64,000 nt of DNA. Origin: Megaustenia siamemsis. Lineage: Eukaryota; Mollusca; Gastropoda; Stylommatophora; Ariophantidae. Below the pieces are notes generated by a model. That model did not search any database. It was not told the DNA's origin and saw nothing but the letters and a program-made list of their open reading frames with translations. A program made the position numbers and the translations under genes. Every line of letters starts with the position of its first letter. The stretch's first letter is position 1. Positions 49,701-61,700 of this stretch are shown here, piece after piece. The stretch lies in the NCBI GenBank assembly GCA_032433765.1, contig JAVIAB010000049.1, positions 24,114,147-24,178,146 of the forward strand, read 5' to 3'.

Positions 49701-52700
49701 TCTGATGAAATCCATAGAGACTAGAAACTGAATTTTGTGTGTTAATCCCTTTTTCCCTGGCAGCCATGTGCACGGTGGTCCCTCCCTGCACAGGCAGACA
49801 ACTCCATCTTTGGAGGTACTCATTTTTTTCGTTCATGAGTAATTGATGTTTCAAGCTGGGCATCGCTGCTGAGACCAGGGGTGGTTGCCGAACAGAAAAA
49901 TCACAAATAAAAATCCCAACTGATGCAATCGGGATTTGAACTCACAACCTTTCTGTCTTGAGACTGGAGTCTTGCCTTGAGACCAACCAGTCCCCTCGCA
50001 GTATATTTTGTTGTTGTTAACAGTGGTCAGTTTGCCTCACAGGACAGAAAAGACTTGCTGAGTGATACTGACAGAGACTGGAGTGTTTTAATGGGCACTG
50101 AGTGGTGCTGACAGAGACTGGAGTGTTATAATGGGCACTGAGTGATGATGACAGAGACTGGAGTGTTATAATGGGCACTGAGTGGTGCTGACATGAGACT
50201 GGAGTGTTTTAATGGGCACTGAGTGGTGCTGACATGAGACTGGAGTGTTTTAATGGGCACTGAATGGTGCTGACATGAGACTGGAGTGTTTTAATGGGCA
50301 CTGAGTGGTGATGACACGAGACTGGAGTGTTTTAATGGGCACTGAGTGATGTTGACTGAGACTGGAGTGTTATAATGGGCACTGAGTGATGATGACAGAG
50401 ACTGGAGTGTTATAATGGGCACTGAGTGGTGCTGACATGAGACTGGAGTGTTTTAATGGGTACTGAGTTGTGCTGACTTGAGATTGGAGTGTTTTAATGG
50501 GCACTGAGTGATGTTGACAGAGATTGGAGTGTTTTAATGGGCACTGAGTGATGTTGACAGAGATTGGAGTGTTTTAATGGGCACTGAGTGATGCTGACCT
50601 GAGATTGGAGTGTTTTAATGGGCACTGAGTGATGCTGACCTGAGATTGGAGTGTTTTAATGGGCACTGAGTGATGTTGACAGAGATTGGAGTGTTTTAAT
50701 GGGCACTGAGTGATGCTGACCTGAGATTGGAGTGTTTTAATGGGCACTATGTGATGCTGACTTGAGATTGGAGTGTTTTAATGGGCACTGAGTGATGCTG
50801 ACCTGAGATTGGAGTGTTTAATGGGCACTGAGTGATGCTGACTTGAGATTGGAGTGTTTTAATGGGCACTGAGTGATGTTGATAGAGATTGGAATGTTTT
50901 AATAGGCACTGAGTGATGTTGACAGAGATTGGAATGTTTTAATAGGCACTGAGTGATGCTGACTTGAGATTGGAGTGTTTTAATGGGCACTGAGTGATGT
51001 TGACAGAGATTGGAGTGTTTTAATGGGCACTGAGTGATGTTGACAGAGATTGGAGTGTTTTAATGGGCACTGAGTGATGCTGACCTGAGATTGGAGTGTT
51101 TTAATGGGCACTGAGTGATGCTGACCTGAGATTGGAGTGTTTTAATGGGCACTGAGTGATGTTGACAGAGATTGGAGTGTTTTAATGGGCACTGAGTGAT
51201 GCTGACCTGAGATTGGAGTGTTTTAATGGGCACTGAGTGATGCTGACTTGAGATTGGAGTGTTTTAATGGGCCCTGAGTGATGCTGACTTGAGATTGGAG
51301 TGTTTTAATGGGCACTGAATGATGCTGACTTGAGATTGGAGTGTTTTAATGGGCACTGAGAGGTGCTGACTTGAGACTGGAGTGTTTTAATGGGAACTGA
51401 GTGATGCTGACTTGAGATTGGAGTGTTTTAATGGGCACTGAGAGGTGCTAACATGAGACTGGAGTGTTTTAATGGGCACTGAGTGATGCTGACTTGAGAT
51501 TGGAGTGTTTTAATGGGCACTGAGTGCACGATGGTGAGCATACATTTATGAATAAAGAATGTACAAACCCGAGAAAGCAACAAGTTTCTACAACAACAAG
51601 ACAGTAGATGACTTGAAGAAAATGTTCTTACTTTATCAGAATTTTCATTTGAAGATAAAAGCTTGTCCTCAATGTCTGAGTGTGTTCGTTTGACAGAGGC
51701 CAGTGTTTGCGTGATTGCCCTTTGCACCATGTGGATTCTGACAGAAGCAAATATTAATTAAACATGAGCCAGGAGGTTACCAAAACAGTGATGCAAAGTT
51801 GTTATTTCCCTGTACACTTTAAGATGTAACTTGAAAATTCTCTTTACTTAAACATTCTTCTTTTTCTACCCTTTAGCTCCCTGTGGAGCATAGGTCTTCA
51901 ACAAACACTTTCCAAGCCGTTCTGTTTCTTGTCATTTTTTTAAGATCACTCTTGGTCTTCCCCATCATCTTCATCTCTGCTTCCATCTGTCTTTTCCAAG
52001 AATATTTTGGTCTTCCTCTTTGGGGATTCCAAAAAAGGGCCTGTTGCGTAATACTCTCTGTTGGTTTTCTCAGCGTGTTTCCTATGCAGCGCCATCATCT
52101 TCGCTGGCAGTGTGTGTCCTATTCAGCACCTTCATCTTCGCTGTATCTCTTTATCCACAGGTATTTGACGGGTACATTTCCATAATTCTATGTTAGTGAT
52201 TTTGTCCTGCCATTTCCATCCTTTTATTCTGCGAAAGTATCCATTAATGAAGGCCTGTATCTTCATGATTGTTATTTTTCTTGTTCTCCATGTTTCCCAG
52301 CCATATAATAAGACTGACTTAACATTGGAGTTGAAAATTTTTATTTTTGTATTTAACCTAATTTGAGAATAAAATTGAATACAGGGGAGATGATTTTATC
52401 ATCAGGACACCAGGAACCAGGAGCACAACATAGCGAAGGGGTAGCTATAATGCTATCAAAGAATGCACAGAAGACACTAATAGAATGGGAGGCAGTGGGA
52501 CCAAGACTGGTGAGAGCAACATTTAGAACAACCAAAAACAAAATAAAATTACACATTATACAATGCTATGCACCAACCAACGATAAAGATGACTCAGTTA
52601 AAGATGATTTTTATAAACAGCTACAATGCCAGATGGATGCAAGACGAGCCAAGGATATTATAATCTTGATGGGAGACCTAAATGCTAAGGTAGGATCAGA

Positions 52701-55700
52701 CAACAGAGGCTTTGAAGAGATTATGGGAAAACATGGACTTGGAGATATAAGCGAGAATGGAGAGATATTTGTGAATTTCTGCGCCCTTAATCAAATGAGC
52801 CTAGGAGGAACAATATTCCAACATAAAAGAATACACAAAGCTACATGGGTGTCACCAGATCATAGAACGGAAAATCAAATTGATCACATATGTATTAATA
52901 ATAAGTTTAAGTCATCCTTACAGGATGTAAAAGTATATAGAGGGGCAGATATAGCTTCTGATCATCATCTTCTGTTAGCCAAACTTAAAATTAAATTAAA
53001 AAGGTATACTACAACGAATAAGGGCAGAACGTATTTCAATGTAGGGTTTCTTAAAGAACAAGGAATTAAAGATAAATTCGCAGTCACAATATCAAACAAA
53101 TACCAAGTCCTCCAACAACTAGAAAATACTATAAATATAGAAGATCATTGGAAACAGGTAAAAAATATATGGAAAGAGACATGCGAAGAAACACTGGGGA
53201 AAAGAGAACGCCAGAATAAGGCATGGATGACAGCAGAGACCCTGGATAAAATTAAAGAAAGAAAGAACAAGAAAGCAGACATAAATAAAAGCAAAACAAG
53301 AAGTAATAAAGCCAAGACACAGGAAGCTTACACAAAGGTGAATAAAGAAGTGAGAAGATGCATTAAAAGGGATAAGAGGAAATATATAGATGAATTAGCT
53401 AAAGAGGCAGAAGAAGCAGCAAATAAAGGGAATATGAAAGAACTGTACAACAGCACAAATAAATTAGGTGGAAAATACAAACAGATCAACGCCTTTATCA
53501 AAGATAAGAAAGGAAATCTGCTTAGTAATATAAAGGAACAAATGGAGAGATGGAAGGAGCACTTTGAAGAACTTTTGAACAGACCTGGCTCAAATAATCC
53601 TCCAGATATACTACCAGCAGAAGAAGAATTACACGTTAACTGCGGAAAACCAAGCAAAGAAGAAATAATGAAAGCCATCAAACTGTTAAAAGATGGTAAA
53701 GCCACAGGACCAGATGAAATTCCTTCGGAAGCCATCAAAGCAGATATTATCACCTCTACCAAGATGTTACATAATCTATTGGATAAAATTTGGGAGAGGG
53801 AAGAAATACCTAAAGACTGGAGAGAAGGTTATATGATCAAACTACCAAAGAAAGGAAGTTTACAGGAGTGCACAAATTATAGGGGAATTATGCTACTATC
53901 AGTGCCAGGAAAAATATTAGGCAGAATCATTCTGGAGAGACTAAAAGAGGCTATAGAGAAACACTTGAGAGATGAACAAGCAGGTTTTAGGAAGAACAGA
54001 TCATGTGCTGATCAAATAACTACTCTACGTATAATAGTTGAACAAAGTTTAGAACTAAAATCCCCACTTTATATTGGATTCATAGATTACGAAAAGGCAT
54101 TTGATAGTTTAGACAGAAGAATGCTTTGGAAGTTGCTGAGTCATTATGGAATCCCCATAAAGTTTATTAACCTGATAAAAACAATGTATGAAGGAACAAA
54201 ATGTAGTGTGGTGCATGAAGGACAGCTTACAGAAGCATTTGAAATAAGAACAGGAGTAAGGCAAGGATGCCTTCTGTCTCCATTTCTCTTTCTACTGGCC
54301 ATAGATTGGATTATGAAAATAACTCAAAACAACAGAAATGGGATCCAGTGGTCACTGACCAAACAACTTGATGATTTAGACTTTGCTGATGACATAGCTC
54401 TCCTATCACACAGCCACCAACAGATGCAAGATAAAATGAGTATATTAGATGAGAGATCACAACAGCTAGGACTAAAGATTAATAGAGATAAGACCAACAT
54501 TATGAGAATTAATGCAGTTGGCAATAACCAAATAAAACTAGGAGAAATACCTCTACTAGACGTACAATCTTATATATATCTGGGCAGTAATATAGATAAA
54601 GAGGGAGGAACAGAAAACGATACCAAAATAAGGATATCAAAAGCAAGAGGAGCTTTCATTGCACTGGGAAACATATGGAAATCCAAAGAAATTAGGCTAA
54701 ATACAAAAATACAAATTTTCAACTCCAATGTTAAGTCGGTTCTATTATATGGCTGTGAAACATGGAGAATAACAAAATTGACAATCACGAAGGTACAGAC
54801 TTTCATTAATGGATGCTTGCGCAGAATAAAGGGATGGAAATGGCAGGACAAAGTCACAAACGTGGAATTATGGAAATGTACCGGTCAAATACCAGTGGAT
54901 AAAGAAATACAGCGAAGACGATGGCGATGGATAGGACACACACTACGGAAACCAACTGAGAGTATTACACAACAGGCCCTTTTTTGGAATCCCCAGGGGA
55001 AAAGACAAAGAGGAAGACCAAGGAATTCTTGGAGAAGACAGATTGAAGAAGAGATGAAGATGATGGGGAAGACATGGAATGATCTTAAAAGAATTGCAAA
55101 AAACAGAACGACTTGGAAAGTGTTTGTTGAAGACCTATGCTCCACTGGGAGCTAAAAGGTAGAAGAGAGATTTAACCTAATTTCTTTGGACTTTGGATTT
55201 CCCGGTGCAATGAATGTTCCTCTTGCTTTTGATATCCTTATTTTGGTATCATTCTCTGTTCATCCTTCTTTGTCTAAATTACTGCCCAGATATATGTCAG
55301 ATTTTACATTTAATTATTTATTAAGCAATAATAATAATAAATAAAATAAGTAATAAGAAATAATAATTAATTAGTCTTACTTAAATATCTATCATAGTGA
55401 CACTGTGACCTTTCAGGCATGTTGTAAGAGGCAACTAAGGAGGTTGATCAATGGCTTGACAAGCTGTCATTGTAAAAAGAGTAGTTATGGAAACAGTGCC
55501 ATATATTTTAGAGCAGTGATCTCTGCAATATGTGCCACTTTGGCATGCAAGGTTTCTGTTTTTGAGATTGTGGTTCTGCTCCATGTGCCGTCTTCGGCTC
55601 AAAAGGACAATAGATAGATAAAAATATGTATCTCTATAAATCTTATTCTTCAGAGTGACATGTGTTATCATTGAACTAGTTATCTTAGTTCAAGGTAGTT

Positions 55701-58700
55701 ATAATGTCAAATAAAGAATTCCCTCTCACAAGGTCTGACCTTAAATTTTGCCTCAAAAGCTATTACGCATAATTTCCGATGAGACTATATAATTTATAGC
55801 AAGAACTCCATATTTAACGAATTTAAATCTCTCTTATTAACAATCATGTGAGACATACATCAATACAACTTAATAATTTCTGTAAGAATGAAAGTCTGAA
55901 CATTTTTTATTGATTCATTTCTGCAATATTTGTACTTTAAGCAAGCCTATTTTGTTTGGCTCCCCAGTGGTAAAAGCAGTATCATAATATCATCATCATC
56001 ATCAAGTACTGGGCCTGCTGGCGTTGGTGATCATATCTCTCCACAACTTTTGATCTTGACAGTTATTTATCATTTCTGTTGTTGACTTACTGCCAAACCA
56101 TTCTCTTAAGCTGTCTGGTATCTTTTCTCTTTGCTTCCCTCTATCTATTCATCCCTCAATTTTCCCAGTTGTTACAATATATTCCAACTGTTTTCACATT
56201 ACATGGCCAAAAAATGATGATTGTTTCTTCCCAATATTGGAAGAAACAATCATCATTTTTTGGCCATGTAATGAGAAGAGAACAACTGGAATATATTGTA
56301 CCAACTGGGAAAATTGAAGGACGAAGAGATAGAGGGAAGCAAAGAGAAAAGATACCAGACAGCTTAAGAGAATGGTTTTGCAGTAAGTCAACAACAGAAA
56401 TGATAAATAACTGTCAAGATCGAAAGTTGTGGAGAGATATGATCACCTACGCCAGCAGGCCCGGTACTTGATGATGATGATGAGTAGACCCGTGCCGCTT
56501 TACTTTTCCAGAAAAAAAAATCCCGTACCAATTTATGGTTGGGTGACACAGTGGAAAAAAGGTTAAATTGTCAAACTTCTCGAAAGAGGGCAATCTCAAG
56601 GATTGCAACAACTGGAGAGTGGGACTCTTCTATCAGTTGCCTCTCATCTGTAAGATCATCATGGACAGAATCAAAGATTCCGTAGACACTGTTATGTATG
56701 AAGATCAAGCAGGTTTTAGAATAGGAAGAAGCTGACTTGATCATATTTTCTTCCTAAGGATTATATTAGAAGAACATATAGATACCATGACCTTTACACT
56801 CACCACAGCCAGTCTGAAAGAATCTGTCTTTAGCTAGATCTCCCACAGAACGTTACATTCACTACAGCCCGTGGGAAAGAATCTCTGTCTCTAGCCAGAT
56901 CTCCCACAGAATGCTGCAATTACCACAGCCTGTCTGAAAGAATCACTTTCTCTAGCCAGATCTCCCACTTCTTTTGTTGTCAATTTCAGGATCTCTATGA
57001 TGTCTTAAAACTACCTTCTTCTTGGTCTGCCCCTGATGCATAGCGAAGGAACCAAGCCTTCTATTTTTGTTCTTTCAAGTCCACTGCGTCTTTTGACGTG
57101 GGTGGCCACGTAGAAGGGGGAGGAATGGAGAGAGTAGAGCAGTAAAAACAAAGACTACAGAACAAGGTTAAGGAGGAAAAAGGAAAAGATATTAAAACGA
57201 AGTCACGATAAAAATAAAGAGGATGGGTCGAAATGCACAGGAAAAACGTGAAGACCAGGTCCAGAAGTGAGTGAGCAGACAGACGCTTAGGTGTAGAAGG
57301 GGGAGGAATGGAGAGAATAAAGGGGTAAACAGACGAGAGAACAAGGTCAAAGAGAAAAAAGGAAAAAGACATTAAGACAAAGTCAGGAGAAAAATGATAG
57401 GATGGGTCGAAATGCACGGGAAAAACGTGAAGACCAGGTCCAGAAGTGAGTGGGCAGACAGACACGTAGGGGTAGAAGGAGAGGAAGGAGAGAATAGAGG
57501 AGTAAACAGACGAGAGAACAAGGACAAGGAGAAAAAGGAAAAAGACATTTAGACGAAGTCATGAGAAAAATGAGACTATGGGTTGAAATTCCCGTGCAAA
57601 ACATGGAAGGCCATGTCTAGAAGTGAGTGGGCAGACAGACGCATAGGAAGTCAATTTTGATTGGCAGACAAGATCCAAATTTAAGAGGTAAACACAAAAG
57701 ATTGACAAGCACTTGGAGACCAGACACTTGGAAAAAATGTAGTCAGCAGGGCACACATGCTCGTTAGGAGACGGGTGACCATGTGGTCGGCCCATAGAGA
57801 GGCAAACCTTAGCCGAGTAGAATTAGATTAGAATGTGAGTTAGAATAATAGTGAGGACTTTTTTGAAACTGAAGACTGGAAAAGAATGAGTTGGCAGGGA
57901 GTGACGATCTAGAGTCAGGACACCAAGCAAGAGTAATAGAATTTTAGTCGGCAAGAACACGCGATAGAAGATGCAGAGACTAGAGAAGAACAGTTAAGAG
58001 GACAGATTAGCGAGTAGCACTATTAAGAGATAGTTAGTAGCAGTGGCCAAGAGACAGCCGGACTGGTAGAAGTTAGATAATATAGGTGGGCCGTCAATGG
58101 GGACGGTCCACATATAGTGTAGATGAGAGTATGAATGCGGTTAGAGCCCAGAGACAAGTGTTAGGGTGAGAGACTGAAGAAATTATAGAGTGCGCTCTAT
58201 TATTTCTATTTATAAGTGCTAATTATAAGTGTGTAACTTGCCATATTCAGTGTGTAACGAGAGTCAGATGTGACAGTATGAAAAGTCAGAACCAATTCTG
58301 ATAACCAATGCGTTGTTATGTGTTACACAGTTATATTTATCTGCCTAACGTCAACCCTTGGGGATGAATCATAACAGCAATAAAGTTGTCGCAGAATCAC
58401 AACGTGAAATAGTTATCTTAACAACAAATCCGAAGTACTACAGTGACCCGGCAAGGTCAGGGCTGAGATGATAGCCAGGGGACACGAATGCGTGTTGGCC
58501 CGATTGTAAACACGAGCAGCGCATTCCATCTGAGGTCATGCTAACAGAGAACTGACAGGGGCGGTGCAGGCTGTCAATAAAGTAACGATCGATATATCAA
58601 CCCAGCGTGCGAGTAGAACACGCATCAGCTGTACATCACGCTGACAGTCAAGCTGCCCTGCACGCCAACAATGCGATATATTACGACATATCACAAGGAT

Positions 58701-61700
58701 AACACGACAAATAAATAATAAACTACTCCCGGGTACAGCCATAGTATTTTAATTTCCTCAGTAGTATGGTATTTATAAGCCAGTTTTTTAAAATGTTTAA
58801 ATCTTTTATTATGTTTTCACTGCTCTCTTTCATTATGCAAGGTATCTTAAGGATTTTTCTGTAGCATTTTGTTTCGAATGAATCAGTTATTGAAACATCT
58901 ATACAATTCTCTTGTAATGCAGAACATGTCAAAATAGGACAGCAGAAACATTGTCACAAAAGTTATGGTCTACAGATGACATAAACACATGACAGATAAC
59001 CTAGTATACATTTTGGAACTTTATATCAAAATGATGGATGTTATCAGAGAACAATCCTGTTTACCTCTTGAGGTTACTTGTGCTGTATGAAGGACTTAAT
59101 GCAAATTGATCAACCTTCACAGCACCTACAGTCTCTCTCTTGGCTACCTCAGTGTCTGGTATCTGAATTGTGTGCAAGTAAATCAGACATTTTATAGTAT
59201 AAAGAATGGTTACAATAATGGGGAAACAACAAAAAATCATTAGATTAATCGTTTGCCCACCTAATGTACGGAAGTCTACTTTTTTTTACTTGTCTCGTTG
59301 CTGTAATTTTTTAGGGTGCATTTTTACGATACACCGGTTGTTAAGAACTCTTCAATGTGAAAGGACACTAAGTTTACTAGAGTTGGTATTGATGGGTTCT
59401 AACATCATCAAATATGTGTTTGAAGGCCAATGTCAAATTCCAGTCATGCAGATCCTGTTCTGCTGAAATTTTGTAGAAATTAGGTCATCTGATTTTTGAT
59501 GATTTGGAAGTGGAAAGTGATTTAGAAATAAGTTTTATTCAACTTAGAAGAGATAGTCATTGAGCTATTTGCGGGTCATTATCATTGCACTCTGAACATG
59601 TCCATAAGTGCTCAGATTCCCTCCTCAGCAAGTCTCGCAGTGTGCAGCAACTGACAACTCCAGTTCTGTGTTGGTTGATTAGCCTTCTTACACGCCCACT
59701 AAGTTTCTCGTTTCTGGCTGTGCCCATCTAAACTCACATCTCTTTCATCCGAAGGAGTGACGTCAACGTGGTTGTCGAAGTCCTATGTCCTTCCCACATC
59801 CCAGAGGGCATTGATGATGTCCGCCTGATCCATTGGTTGACCATCCTCAACGATAGCGCAGCTATTTATTAGAAGAGATAGTCTGATAAACAATGATAGT
59901 GATTCCATTTTGAACGATGGAGATTAAGTGTTTTTTTTTTCCCCAAGATATTTCTAATATAGAATTAAGATGGAGATAAATGGAGGACAATTTTTTTTTT
60001 TTATTTTTATTTCACAAAAGCACCAACTTTTTTTTCCTCACAGCATGTGCTTTCTTTGTCATTCTACTAACTGTATTTTTAATTGTAAATATCTATCTAT
60101 GTATCTATTATCCTTTCGAGCTGAAGACGGCACATAGGACAGAACCACAATCTAAAATTCAGAAATCTTGCGTGCCAAAATGGCACATATTACAGAAATC
60201 ACTCACTACTTCTAAAATCTATGGCTCTGTTTCCATAACAATACTTTTTACAATGACAGCTTGTCAGGCCAACGTTGAACCTCCTTAATTGTAAATATAA
60301 TAACACTTATTTAGATTCAGTTATAAAACTTCATGCAATTTTCATATTAAATGAATTTTTTTAGTCTATTATGTCCAACCACTGATTTTAAATAGTTTTT
60401 TAAAGTTGGCATGTTGTGTTTTATTATATAATCAAGTTTAGTTATACACCCTTTGTAAGGGTGAAAAGGTTAAAGGTAGAAGATTACACAGAAATATGAC
60501 AGAGAGCATACACTGGGAAAAGCAATAAACAATGGAAGGTGTCAAACAGAAATAAAGAACTGGAAGCAAATTTCTAGAGACTGAAGGTTAAATGAACAAA
60601 TCAGCTTTTTGCAGTGAAAGAATATAGAAACAATATAGCTTTATGAATGAGAATCATGGGTAACATGCAAATATGAAAGAACAATTGTATTAATAGAGTT
60701 GTGATTTCTAGATATATCTGCTTTTCCCACGACGCACTCCTAATTGACCTAATCCCTTTTCCACCTTTAGACTCCTTGGTCTTTCAATGTGTACATCACA
60801 CAACACAAAAACATAGCTTGGGATTTCCAAACCAAATGTATTATCAGCCCTTACTTATGCATATGAGACTGGAAAGCAACTAAAGAAATAGAAAACAAAC
60901 TGGTTGCATTTGAAAACAAATGTCAGAGGAAAATACTTTGTATACCATGGAATGAGTTCAAGACTAGTGCAGAAATATGAGAAATGACAAAGCATCCAAA
61001 AATTTCAACTATAATCAAGAGAAGAAAGTGGGTATATTTTGGCCATGTAATGAGAAGAGAGAGACAACAAGAGAATCTCAAAGCAAGCCCTCAAATGGGA
61101 ACCAGAAGGTAAAAGAAAAAGACATCAACCTAGAGAAACACTAAAAAGAACATTAAAATGAGAGGTAACAACAGCAGGTTTCAGCTCCTTCGCCGAGATT
61201 GACCAACTCGCCCAGAACGGAGCTGCGTAGCGAGACACAACGCAGGTTCTTTGCAAGGTCTGACAGTTGAAAGATCGTCAGATACAAGAGTCTAGAATTT
61301 CTGCCCTATGTGCTATCTTCAAGTTGAAAGGACAATAGACAGATAGGATGTATATTGGTAGAAAACAAAGGTCATGTGTCAAGATGTTAGCAGTACCCTC
61401 TCTATTAGGTCCACACACCGGCCTGGTGCCAGAGCTACTGAGTTTAGTGTTTCGAGCACACCGTGAGCTGTGCTTTTCATCCGGATGGTGTTTCTATATT
61501 CAGATTGCTTACGATGAATGATGATATTGTAAGACGAAGGACAGTTCAGCTGCGTTCACTTTCGGTGCCGCTTGGCCTTATGTCTTTTGGCATGTGCTGT
61601 AGCAGCTAAGATGGAGATTGCAGCTGCCTTCCTTTGTTTGGGTATTCAATGAGATGTTAATTCAGATGATTCCACTGGCATGGGTGGTTGAGCAATTACG

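Noticed and set aside
49566..49823. Small protein (also at 15907-16140)
   Set aside because: The frames lie within the two copies of SINE 2 and start or end in flanking sequence; similarity between them is due to the SINE.
52363..55155. Host gene of the 'craniofacial development protein 2-like' type
   Set aside because: Such database names denote LINE endonuclease-reverse transcriptases; here RT motifs, target duplication and sister copies show a retrotransposon.
51855..55310. Twin-priming 5' inversion of one LINE
   Set aside because: The inverted left arm contains the 3' end, not the 5' part, and resumes after 55183; a nested insertion with a 14-bp target duplication explains all pieces.
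57061..57465. 134-codon minus open frame
   Set aside because: It covers the 180-bp sub-repeat, is low in complexity (Ser/Phe/Leu/Pro) and has no start context or motif; likely chance.
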